7,606 nt of DNA, from positions 1-7,606 of the forward strand of contig CAKZVG010000112.1 of assembly GCA_937921835.1 (NCBI GenBank), given 5' to 3'. The notes beneath the pieces were generated by a model. That model was not told the origin of the DNA. It worked only from the letters and a program-made list of their open reading frames with translations, and did not search any database. The DNA is from an uncultured Bryobacteraceae bacterium (GTDB taxonomy: Bacteria; Acidobacteriota; Terriglobia; Bryobacterales; Bryobacteraceae). Below are positions 1 to 6,322 of this stretch, one piece after another (positions within the stretch are counted from its first letter, which is position 1; every line of letters starts with the position of its first letter). A program made the position numbers and the translations under genes.

Positions 1-680
1 GTGAAGCCGAACTTTTCCCGGGCTTTGTCGACGGCGAAGTCGCCGGGGCTGGTTTCCAGGAATTCCTGGACCGCCTCCATGGGCCCGGGACCGTGATTGG
101 GGAGGATGGGATGGCCGTTGAAGTGGGTGTCCTCAACGATCAGGTAGCTGCCGCGCGTCACCAGCGGGCTGTAGAGCCGCAGTTCCTCGCGCACGTGCGC
201 CGCGCTGTGGTCCGAATCGAGAAACACCATCACCACCTCGCCGGGTGCGATCATGCTCTTAATTTTTTCGACCGTCTCCGGCGCGGTGGAGGAGCCGTGC
301 AGGTAGCTGATCCGCTCGTGCCGCGGCCGGCCGGGGTAATCCTCGATATCCACCGTGATGACGCGTCCTTGGCCGGCCAGTCCGCAGATCGACGCGAAGT
401 AATACGCGCTGCCGCCCTTGTAAGTGCCGGTTTCGACGATCACGTCCGGACGGACGCGATGAATCAACTCCTGGAATACCCACATGTCGAGCGGCGTCTT
501 TTGCACCGGCACGCCGAGCCAGTAAGTGTTGTTGTAGGTCTGCGGGCCGCGCGCGGCGTAGAGCTTGTGGAACCGGCTCACCGTGGGTTCGGGCCGCTGC
601 GTCCACCAGTTCAGGCCGGCGGCTCCCGCCGCGGCGCCGAGCAGCAGGCCGCCCGCCGCGAACCAGATCCCCGATCGCAT
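1..680 (-). CDS. CmcI-like (cephalosporin hydroxylase family) methyltransferase-fold protein with N-terminal membrane anchor, 3' end cut by window
   Basis: The frame is open for 226 codons from ATG at 680 and runs off the window at position 1. Residues 5-22 are hydrophobic and Ala/Gly-rich and are followed by NWW, which suggests a signal anchor or signal peptide. The rest is a Rossmann SAM-binding fold: ETGTYKGGSA at 83-92 (SAM loop), VDIED at 110-114, LDSDHS at 154-159 and VEDTHFNGHP at 182-191. D157, E183 and D184 have the same spacing as the Mg-binding Asp/Glu/Asp triad I recall for Streptomyces CmcI. The family acts as SAM- and metal-dependent O-methyltransferases or is linked to hydroxylation; the substrate here is unknown. 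The start is 10 nt past the stop of the PLP enzyme upstream, with GGAG very close to the ATG, so it is probably the last visible gene of that operon. The family call is firm; the anchor and substrate are not. Confidence 0.85.
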   Translation of the reverse strand, partial: MRSGIWFAAGGLLLGAAAGAAGLNWWTQRPEPTVSRFHKLYAARGPQTYNNTYWLGVPVQKTPLDMWVFQELIHRVRPDVIVETGTYKGGSAYYFASICGLAGQGRVITVDIEDYPGRPRHERISYLHGSSTAPETVEKIKSMIAPGEVVMVFLDSDHSAAHVREELRLYSPLVTRGSYLIVEDTHFNGHPILPNHGPGPMEAVQEFLETSPGDFAVDKAREKFGF

Positions 681-689
681 CTCTCCAGC

Positions 690-1790
690 TTACTGCAATT
701 TGCCGCGCCCTTCCACCTTCCAGACCTGCTCGACGCGCCCGGCGCGCACGCCATAGACCTGCTCGTGCAGGTTCATGGCGGTGCAGATGTGGTTGGGGAT
801 GACGCGCAGGCGGTCGCCCACGGAGAACTCGCGCCGGCAGCGGCGGATGTCGACGTAGCCATGCTCCTCGTTCATCTTGTGGAACACCGCCTCGGGCGCG
901 TCCACGAAATAGCCGAAGGTGGCTTCGCCGGCGGCGCCCAGCCGGTCGGAGGAGAACGTCTTCGAACCGCCGTCGACGATAATCTGCCCGGGGCGCGCGG
1001 TGGAGACCACGGTGACGTGGATCATCGCGGCGCAGTCCTCGTAAGTACAGGCGCCGGATAGGACCGTGTTCTTATCGTTGAAGATGTAAGTTCCGGGGCG
1101 TATCTCGGTAAGTCCGGCTACCTTGTGTGAGTGAAACAGCGAGGGTGTCGAGCCGCCGCTGACGATCTTCGGCTGAATGCCGCGCTTTCGGAGACCGGCG
1201 AGCATCGCTTCGACCAGCGCGCTCAGCTTGCCAACCTGCTCTTCCCCCTCCGGGCCGGCGTCGCGGATGTGTCCGGGATAGAAGGTAACGCCCTCGACGG
1301 TCAGCCACGGCAGGCGTTCGACACCCTGAATCAACTGCGCCAGTTCGTCGCCTGGCGCGACGCCCACGCGCCCCATCCCTACGTCCACCTCGGCCAGCAC
1401 CCCCACGGAGACCTGCGCCGCACGCGCGGCGTCGGAAAGCTGCCGGGCGGCGAAGAGGCTGTCCAGAGCCACCGTGACCCGCGTGCGGCGGGCGACCTCG
1501 ATCAGCCGCTCCAATTTGACGCGCCCAACCACCGGATAAGCCACCAGCAGGTCCGGCGTGCCCGAGCCCAGCATCACCTCCGCTTCGCCCACCTTGGCCA
1601 CGGTCAGCCCAAACGCGCCGAGCTCCACCTGGCGCCGGCCGAGTTCGGGAATCTTGTGCGTCTTGGTGTGCGGACGCAGGCGCAGATCGTGCTCGCGCGC
1701 GTAGCCCGCCACCCGGCGCAGGTTGCGTTCCATGATGTCGAGATCGATCAGGATGGCGGGGGTCTCAATTTCGGAGATGGTCATGCTCAC
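690..1790 (-). CDS. Fold-type III PLP enzyme, D-threonine aldolase / D-serine dehydratase-like
   Basis: This 366-aa protein has an alanine-racemase-type N-terminal barrel and a C-terminal D-Ser dehydratase-like domain, which is normal length for the family. Visible motifs are RPHTKTHK at 39-46, with K43 the likely PLP Schiff-base lysine, EVDVGMGRVG at 134-143, SGGSTPS at 211-217, RPGTYIFND at 231-239 (phosphate and substrate side) and DGGSK at 273-277. PNHIC at 332-336 supplies the metal pair H334/C336. Family members cleave or dehydrate D-beta-hydroxy amino acids (D-Thr to glycine plus acetaldehyde, or D-Ser to pyruvate plus ammonia) in the cytoplasm with a divalent metal. A His-x-Cys pair is, to my knowledge, the zinc ligand set of D-serine dehydratase, but I cannot fix the reaction. 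The GTG start overlaps the upstream stop (GTGA, 1790-1787), which suggests translational coupling; an in-frame ATG at 1784 is the alternative. The stop is TAA. Confidence 0.9.
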   Translation of the reverse strand: MSMTISEIETPAILIDLDIMERNLRRVAGYAREHDLRLRPHTKTHKIPELGRRQVELGAFGLTVAKVGEAEVMLGSGTPDLLVAYPVVGRVKLERLIEVARRTRVTVALDSLFAARQLSDAARAAQVSVGVLAEVDVGMGRVGVAPGDELAQLIQGVERLPWLTVEGVTFYPGHIRDAGPEGEEQVGKLSALVEAMLAGLRKRGIQPKIVSGGSTPSLFHSHKVAGLTEIRPGTYIFNDKNTVLSGACTYEDCAAMIHVTVVSTARPGQIIVDGGSKTFSSDRLGAAGEATFGYFVDAPEAVFHKMNEEHGYVDIRRCRREFSVGDRLRVIPNHICTAMNLHEQVYGVRAGRVEQVWKVEGRGKLQ

Positions 1791-2443
1791 TTGAACTCAA
1801 TGCCGAGTTTGCCACCGGCGCCGTTGTATTCGAGACGCAGGTCCTTGGGCTTGTGCTTGCCTTCGAGAGAGAAGTAGAGCAGCCCGGACAGCGGCCCGGT
1901 GGTCTCCCTGGCGGGCAGCATCCTCTCCTTCAGCTTGGCCAGCAGCGGGTTCTCCCGGTCCTTGCCCGAGTCCATCGTCGCGCGGACTTCAGTCCCGCCC
2001 ACGTTGCCGATGCCGGTGTCATCGCCGCCGATACGCTCCGGACGCGTGCCCGTTCCGGGCGTGCCGCCCCAGATGGGACCGTCCGAACCGCGCCCGATAA
2101 ACGTTCCACCGCCGCCGCCCGAGGACACTACCAGGGCGGCGCTGCCCGCGATCTGGCTGGGCGCGAAGGGTCCGGATTTCTGTCCGTCCTTGAAGGAACG
2201 CAGCAGAAAATCGTCCGGGTGGATCTTGACCGGATCCTGGCCCTTGACCGCGATTCTCACTTCCACGACGCAGACGTCCTGGAGTTCCGCGCCGAGCAGT
2301 TCCTTCACCGCGCTCTTGTCCGCGTAGACGGTGGCGCTGATGGCGAGCTTTTCGTTGACTGACTTCCCCGACGGCGGCGCCTTGGGAGGGGCGGCCAGGG
2401 CAACCAGAGCCGCGGCCAGACTCAAAACGGCGATCCTCTTCAT
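1787..2443 (-). CDS. Exported protein of unknown function with Gly-rich central linker
   Basis: This 218-aa protein belongs to no family I recognise. ATG at 2443 is chosen because AGAGGG precedes it at good spacing and it opens a clean signal peptide (MKR, then a hydrophobic run of Ala, Leu and Val to about residue 18). The frame stays open further upstream, but that part would overlap the divergent gene. After a Pro/Lys-rich stretch (19-27) comes a folded-looking segment (about 30-97) with alternating beta-type residues, including VCVVEVRIAV at 57-66. Residues 98-140 form a low-complexity Gly/Thr/Pro linker with a run of five glycines. The end (about 155-218) has a basic helix, then LLYFSLEGKHKPKDLRLEY (188-206), ending in GIEFK. 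It is probably periplasmic or surface-located. It is the first gene of the minus-strand operon and overlaps the PLP gene by four bases. No catalytic motif is visible. Confidence 0.8.
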   Translation of the reverse strand: MKRIAVLSLAAALVALAAPPKAPPSGKSVNEKLAISATVYADKSAVKELLGAELQDVCVVEVRIAVKGQDPVKIHPDDFLLRSFKDGQKSGPFAPSQIAGSAALVVSSGGGGGTFIGRGSDGPIWGGTPGTGTRPERIGGDDTGIGNVGGTEVRATMDSGKDRENPLLAKLKERMLPARETTGPLSGLLYFSLEGKHKPKDLRLEYNGAGGKLGIEFK

Positions 2444-2461
2444 GGCAGGCCCTCTGTGGGA

Positions 2462-2470
2462 ACTATAGCA
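2462..2470 (-). promoter_or_regulatory. Extended -10 promoter element for the 2443-1 operon
   Basis: On the minus strand the sequence reads TGCTATAGT, an extended -10 (TGn followed by TATAGT, five of six to consensus). It lies about 19 bases upstream of the ATG at 2443, so transcription would start near 2455 and leave a short leader holding the AGAGGG ribosome site. The -35 position (about 2484-2490) has no good match and falls inside an inverted repeat. Confidence 0.45.
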
Positions 2471-2479
2471 GATCGGCAT

Positions 2480-2496
2480 GCGCCGGAAACCGGCGC
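2480..2496. repeat. Perfect 17-bp inverted repeat (7-3-7), candidate operator
   Basis: The arms GCGCCGG and CCGGCGC flank a central AAA. The repeat lies between the two divergent genes, over the expected -35 position of the minus-strand promoter, where a bound regulator could control the operon. Chance G/C palindromes are common in this genome, so function is inference. Confidence 0.35.
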
Positions 2497-2511
2497 GCGG
2501 ACCGGCTAACA

Positions 2512-2528
2512 TGGTCCTTCGAGGACCA
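2512..2528 (+). repeat. Perfect 17-bp inverted repeat (7-3-7) containing the ribosome site of the oxidoreductase gene
   Basis: The arms TGGTCCT and AGGACCA flank TCG. The GAGGA ribosome-binding sequence (2521-2525), six bases before the ATG at 2532, begins in the loop and continues in the 3' arm. In RNA the hairpin would hide the ribosome site; in DNA it could be an operator. Its centre is 32 bp, about three helical turns, from the centre of the other inverted repeat in this gap. Confidence 0.4.
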
Positions 2529-2531
2529 GAG

Positions 2532-3842
2532 ATGATGAACCGACCCCATCGCAGAGCCTTTCTCGCCGCCGCCACGGCCGCAGCGGCGACCCAGGCCCGG
2601 CCCATCCTCGGCGCCAACGAGCGCGTCAACGTCCTGGTCGTGGGGCTTGGCGGGCGCGGGCGCGACCATGTTGACCTGTTCGCCGAACAGCCCAACTGCC
2701 GCGTCGCCGCGCTGTGCGACGTCAACCAGGAAGCCCAGGAGCGGGGCGCCGCGCAGGTTCAGAAACTGCAAGGCCACCAGCCCGCCGTCTACCGGGACAT
2801 GCGGCAGGCCTTCGCGAGCAAGGAAATCGACGTGGTGTCGATCGCCACCCCCAACCACTGGCACGCGCTGGCGGCGATCTGGGCTTGCCAGGCGGGCAAG
2901 GACGTCTATGTCGAAAAGCCCGCCTGCCACAACCCCTGGGAGGGCGGCAAGCTCGTCGAAGCCGCGCGCAAGTACAACCGCATGGTGCAGGTCGGCTCCC
3001 AGAGCCGCAGCATCGAGCATAAGATCCGCGCCATGCGGCTGCTGAATGAAGGAGTGATCGGCAAGCTCTATCAGGCCAAGGGGCTGTGCTACAAGCGGCG
3101 GCGCTCAATCGGGCGCACTCCCGTCCAGCCCGTGCCGCCCGGCATCGACTGGGACCTCTTCCTCGGACCCGCGCCCATGCGCCCCTTCAGCATGAACCGG
3201 TTCCGCTACAACTGGCATTGGTTCTGGGACACCGGCAACGGCGACATCGGCAATCAGGGCGTGCACGAGATGGACATCTGCCGTTGGGGACTCGGCGAAC
3301 TCGGCATGCCCGCCACCGTGGTCTCAACCGGCGGCAAATTCGTCTACGACGACGACCAGGAGACGCCCAACACGCAGTGGGCTTGTTTTGACTACGGCGG
3401 CGTGCAGATCGTCTTCGAGGTGCGTGGATTGAACACGCACGAGGAAGGCGCGCTCGCGCGCCGCGGCGAAAACACCATCGGCAATCTGTTCTACGGAAGC
3501 GGCGGCTACATGGCGGTGGACGCAGGCGGTTTCCAGGTCTACCAGGGCGACAAGCTCGAAAAGACAATGGACGAGAAGTACACCGAGAAGCGCGCCTGGG
3601 ACACCGCGCCGCACTTCGCAAGCCTGCTTAAGGCGGTGCGCAGCCGCAACCCCAAGGACCTGACGGCGCCGGCCGAAGCGGGCGTGCTGTCGGCGAACCT
3701 CTGCCACCTGGCCAACATCAGCTACCGGCTGGGGCGGAAGCTGGCCTGGGATAGCGCGGCGAATTCCTTCCACGACGCCCAGGCCGACGCGCTGGCGAAG
3801 CCGCCCTACCGCCAGCCGTACGTGGTGCCGGAGAAGGTCTGA
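2532..3842 (+). CDS. Tat-exported Gfo/Idh/MocA family NAD(P)-dependent oxidoreductase
   Basis: This 436-aa protein starts with tandem ATGs at 2532 and 2535 after GAGGA. The N-terminus carries a twin-arginine signal (RR at 7-8, then AFLAAATAAAA), so it is probably exported folded with its cofactor. The Rossmann domain begins at VLVVGLGGRG (34-43). ATPNHWHA (106-112 and on) and VEKPACH (127-133) follow; K129 is the family's catalytic lysine. The C-terminal alpha/beta domain has WDLFLGPAP (207-215) and DTGNGDIGNQGVHEMD (233-248), where H245 and D248 are probably in the active site. The family oxidises or reduces sugar, inositol or related hydroxyl groups with NAD(P); the substrate cannot be read here. 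An alternative upstream start at 2478 lacks a ribosome site and would put residues before the Tat signal. It is transcribed divergently from the 2443 operon and convergently with the amidohydrolase, with only six bases between the two stops. Confidence 0.93.
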   Translation: MMNRPHRRAFLAAATAAAATQARPILGANERVNVLVVGLGGRGRDHVDLFAEQPNCRVAALCDVNQEAQERGAAQVQKLQGHQPAVYRDMRQAFASKEIDVVSIATPNHWHALAAIWACQAGKDVYVEKPACHNPWEGGKLVEAARKYNRMVQVGSQSRSIEHKIRAMRLLNEGVIGKLYQAKGLCYKRRRSIGRTPVQPVPPGIDWDLFLGPAPMRPFSMNRFRYNWHWFWDTGNGDIGNQGVHEMDICRWGLGELGMPATVVSTGGKFVYDDDQETPNTQWACFDYGGVQIVFEVRGLNTHEEGALARRGENTIGNLFYGSGGYMAVDAGGFQVYQGDKLEKTMDEKYTEKRAWDTAPHFASLLKAVRSRNPKDLTAPAEAGVLSANLCHLANISYRLGRKLAWDSAANSFHDAQADALAKPPYRQPYVVPEKV

Positions 3843-3848
3843 CGCGGC

Positions 3849-4727
3849 TCAGCGGCGCCCGCCCAGCAGCTTCCAGACGGTCCCGGCGAAGATGTTCGCC
3901 TGCGCCTCCGGCGGCACCTGGCAGGCGTCCAGCATCCGGCGGTATCACTCCAGCGAACGGTCGAACTCCTCGATCTCTCCGCCGAAGGTGTCGGAACCGA
4001 AAACCAGCTTCTCGAAGGCGCTCGGACCGCCTTTGGGCGTGTGCGGGCTGGCTACGCTCGACCACCAAAAGATAGAGTTGAAGATGCGGTAGTTCTCCTG
4101 AGTCTTGATCAGCGTCGAGCCGGTGACGTCGAACCACAGGTTGGGGTTCCAGCGCGCCGTCTCGGCGGCGATCGGGTACTCCGGGTTTCCGAGGTGCGCG
4201 CCGATGATCTTCAGCTTTGGAAAACGGCGCGCGATCAGATCGAGCGTCCCCGGGCGCATGCGGTCCGAACTGGCGTCCTCGGGGATGTCCGGCGAGCCGC
4301 GGCTGACGATGCCGGTGTGGAACAGCAGGATCATGCCGTGCTTCTCGGCGCGCTCGTAGATGGGCCAGTAGGAGCGGTCGTGGTAGTCCTTGAGCGGCTT
4401 GGTGAGTTCACCCAGCCCGGCGAAACCGGCGGCGTGAAAGCGGTCGGCGAGTTCAAGCGCGCGCGGGTCGTCCAGACGGATCTCGCCGAGACCGGCCAGG
4501 CGCCCGGGCCGCCGCTTCATGAAGGCCAGCACGCTGTCCAGGTCCTTGGGCGAGGTGATCAGCAGCGCCATCCCATCGTAGGGATCCAGCCGCGCGCAGA
4601 GCTGTTCGAGGAATTCGGTCTTGCCGTTGTGGTGCACGTGGGCGTCGATGAGCTTCGGCCTCTGGGCGCAGCAGGCTGCGGTCAGAGCCGCGGCGGCGAG
4701 CCACGGGGAAGACGGGCGCGGAACCAT
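3849..4727 (-). CDS. Exported amidohydrolase (metal-dependent, TIM-barrel) interrupted by an in-frame TGA
   Basis: ATG at 4727 follows AGAGGGA at good spacing. Residues 8-22 are a hydrophobic signal region ending in two cysteines; a lipoprotein is possible, but the lipobox is poor. The Amidohydro_2-type metal hydrolase motifs are all present: DAHVH (H30, H32), FHTG (H137), GAHLG (H178) and FGSD (D246). Family members hydrolyse or decarboxylate small carbonyl compounds; the substrate is unknown. After 260 codons an in-frame TGA (3947-3945) stops the frame. The same frame then continues for 31 codons (YRRMLDACQVPPEAQ, then NIFAGTVWKLLGGRR), exactly the helix-rich tail expected at the end of this family, to a second TGA at 3851-3849. 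Either the protein lacks its last helices or the TGA is read through, a recent mutation, or a base error. It lies 39 bases after the degenerate GGDEF gene and is probably in its operon. Confidence 0.85.
3945..3947 (-). other. In-frame TGA inside the amidohydrolase gene
   Basis: This is codon 261, between EEFDRSLE and YRRMLDAC. A single change from CGA (Arg) or TGG (Trp) would create it. TGA is also the ordinary stop of five genes here (at 1787, 3840, 3849, 4767 and 6351), so general recoding of TGA is excluded. By eye I see no convincing selenocysteine hairpin just after it. Confidence 0.85.
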
Positions 4728-4766
4728 GTTCCCTCTTGTGCCACAGCGGGAGGTTGCGCGCAAGCC

Positions 4767-5801
4767 TCAGGCCGGCTGCGCCCCGGCGTGGGATTCCTCC
4801 CGGACACCCGCAAAGGCGTCGATCTCGCCCGCCAGCGGCTCGGCCTCCCAGTCCGCGCCCTGGAAAAGCATCCAGCGCGAGGCCAGTCCGACGGGCACGA
4901 TCCGCTCGGCCCAGTAGATGCGGTACTCGTAGGCTGCGTCGGCGACTTCGGCGACCTCCGCCCGCACCTCGGCCAGGGCGCCATCGCGTTCCATAAGGAC
5001 CACCACGCAGCCGGGCGCCCAGAGGAACAGCGCGCCGGGGGCGGCCAGCCGGCCCAGGCGTTCGCGCAAGAATCCGTGGATGACGTCGCCAGCCAGTTCC
5101 GGTCCGAATCGCCCGCACAGAGCGGCGTAGCGCTCGATCACGAAGACAGCGACGAAGCAGCGGTTGCGGTGTTCGCCCGCGAGCGCCGGGCCGAGAATCC
5201 GCAGCGCGTCCTTGCGCCCCGGCAGGCCGCCGTTGGCCACCACCAGCGCCTTGCGGACACGGCGGAACTCCTCGCCGGTATCGGCCAGCACTTTGGCCGT
5301 CACCTCCCGCTCCTTGTGCATTTCCTCGCGCACGAACAGCATGGTCTGGGCGACGGTTTCTTTGAGAGCGACCAGATCGTTGATGGCCTGGGCGCGCTGG
5401 AGGGCCTTCTCCACCTGTTTGAGGCGCGAGATGGCGCGATCGCTGCCGGTGGAAAGCACGACCAGCGTATCGTTCAGCATGGCGACGATCTTCTGCATCT
5501 CGCCCGCCTGCGTCATCTGCATGCGGTTCTCGTTGCGCCGGTACGCCTCCAGCAGACTCTCCACTCCCTCGGCCGCCTGGCGGATGCGATCGAGGGAGGC
5601 CGCCTTCTTTACCGCCAAGCGGTGCTCCTGCACCTCATCGCGGAACTGCTGGTAGCGGTCGTCGTGGAAAACGTATTCGCCCACCGCCCAGAGGACGCGG
5701 TCGGCGAGCTCAAGGGCGCCGGCCGGGGGCGCCGCCGGGGGGCGCGCACCCGCCAGAGCCGGAGACCAGGCGTCCAGGTACTTCTTGAGCGAGATGATCA
5801 T
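4767..5801 (-). CDS. Coiled-coil protein with degenerate GGDEF-like domain
   Basis: This 344-aa protein has no signal peptide or membrane segment, so it is probably cytoplasmic. Residues about 45-185 are predicted helical and partly coiled-coil, with heptad-like Leu/Ile/Val spacing (for example 100-165). From about 189 the pattern resembles a diguanylate cyclase domain: GLPGR at 192-196 matches the TGLPNR start, VAVFVIERYAALCGRFG at 217-233 matches the I-site-proximal strand and RFG helix, and FLWAPGCVVVL at 259-269 occupies the GGDEF strand. The signature itself is replaced by APGC, and the metal Asp/Glu and GTP-binding residues are missing, so cyclase activity is unlikely; a sensory, c-di-GMP-binding or scaffold role is possible. 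The ATG at 5801 has no nearby ribosome site (GAGGAAGG is about 20 bases upstream), and an in-frame TGA shortly before it limits the start. It is divergent from rnpB and upstream of the amidohydrolase. Confidence 0.75.
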   Translation of the reverse strand: MIISLKKYLDAWSPALAGARPPAAPPAGALELADRVLWAVGEYVFHDDRYQQFRDEVQEHRLAVKKAASLDRIRQAAEGVESLLEAYRRNENRMQMTQAGEMQKIVAMLNDTLVVLSTGSDRAISRLKQVEKALQRAQAINDLVALKETVAQTMLFVREEMHKEREVTAKVLADTGEEFRRVRKALVVANGGLPGRKDALRILGPALAGEHRNRCFVAVFVIERYAALCGRFGPELAGDVIHGFLRERLGRLAAPGALFLWAPGCVVVLMERDGALAEVRAEVAEVADAAYEYRIYWAERIVPVGLASRWMLFQGADWEAEPLAGEIDAFAGVREESHAGAQPA

Positions 5802-5864
5802 GGCGTTCGCGCGCCGGTGAATCCTTCCTCAATTCCTTATCGGCGGCAGAGGCGCGCCGGGGGG

Positions 5865-5873
5865 TGACATAAT
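5865..5873 (+). promoter_or_regulatory. Extended -10 promoter element of rnpB
   Basis: TGACATAAT fits an extended -10 (TGn followed by CATAAT, five of six to consensus). A start about seven bases downstream falls at 5880-5881, exactly where the P1 helix of the RNA begins. No -35 match is seen at the usual distance, which is in keeping with an extended -10. Confidence 0.6.
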
Positions 5874-5879
5874 TGAAAC

Positions 5880-6248
5880 AGAGCTTGCCGGACGGGCAGC
5901 CGCCCGCAAGGGAGGAAAGTCCGGTCTCCACAGGGCAGCGTGCCGGCTAACGGCCGGGGGGACAGGCTCAAAGCCTGTTTCACGGAAAGTGCCACAGAAA
6001 ACATACCGCCGCGCCTTGACGGGCGCGGTAAGGGTGAAAAGGTGCGGTAAGAGCGCACCGCGTCCGGAGTAATCCGGATGGCAGGGTAAACCCCACGTGG
6101 AGCAAGGCCAAATAGGGGAGGAGGAGCGGCCCGCTCCGCTACAACTTCCGGGTAGGCCGCTAGAGCCGGGCAGTAATGTCCGGTCGAGAGGAATGGCTGC
6201 CGCCCCGCAAGGGGAACAGAAACCGGCTTACAGTCCGGCAGGCTCCCA
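5880..6248 (+). ncRNA. rnpB: RNase P RNA, bacterial type A
   Basis: This is the catalytic RNA that trims the 5' leader of precursor tRNAs. Helix P1 is a 13-bp pairing of 5881-5893 with 6233-6245 (one G-U) that closes the molecule. P3 is 5893-5897 with 5902-5906. The conserved GAGGAAAGTCCGG lies at 5912-5924 (P4 5' strand), and its partner ACAGAAACCGGCTTA at 6216-6230. The block TAAGGGTGAAAAGGTGCGG (6028-6046) with the P12 hairpin (6041-6059), and AGCAAGGCCAAATAGGG (6101-6117), are near-identical to E. coli. The L15 GGT (6085-6087) that binds the tRNA CCA end is present. Hairpins with GTAA loops at 6063-6078 and 6166-6183 match P14 and P18, which mark type A. A CCCC-GCAA-GGGG hairpin (6203-6214) matches P19, absent from E. 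coli but common elsewhere. The 3' end is estimated from P1. Confidence 0.97.
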
Positions 6249-6322
6249 CCGTCCTGGTACGCTTCCGATCCGGCCATCCGAACCAGTTCCGGACCCGCCG
6301 CCAAGAAGGAAAGAATGGCCCG

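Noticed and set aside
93..1061. A 322-codon plus-strand frame at the left edge, and a similar one at 1131-1877
   Set aside because: They are antisense to the CmcI-like and PLP genes, whose family motifs are unmistakable. Their compositions are low in normal hydrophobic cores and rich in His, Arg and Ala.
2478..2531. Earlier start of the oxidoreductase at 2478 (or 2511)
   Set aside because: Neither has a ribosome site, and the added residues would precede the twin-arginine signal. The ATG at 2532 has GAGGA at ideal spacing.
2444..2725. N-terminal extension of the exported protein to 2725
   Set aside because: It would overlap the start of the divergent oxidoreductase and destroy the signal peptide. 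ATG at 2443 has a good ribosome site.
3880..3947. Selenocysteine insertion at the internal TGA
   Set aside because: The hairpin after the TGA is not convincing by eye, and the position is a C-terminal helix far from the metal site. Not excluded, but not favoured.
4041..5867. A 608-codon open frame on the plus strand
   Set aside because: It runs antisense to the amidohydrolase and the GGDEF-like gene, both of which have clear motifs and better starts. Its product is Arg/Gly/His-rich with no domain, as expected for a high-GC shadow frame.
5837..6304. A 155-codon minus-strand frame, with plus-strand frames at 6097-6387 and 6176-6400
   Set aside because: They lie over the RNase P RNA, whose conserved helices and motifs explain the sequence. 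The products have no recognisable features.
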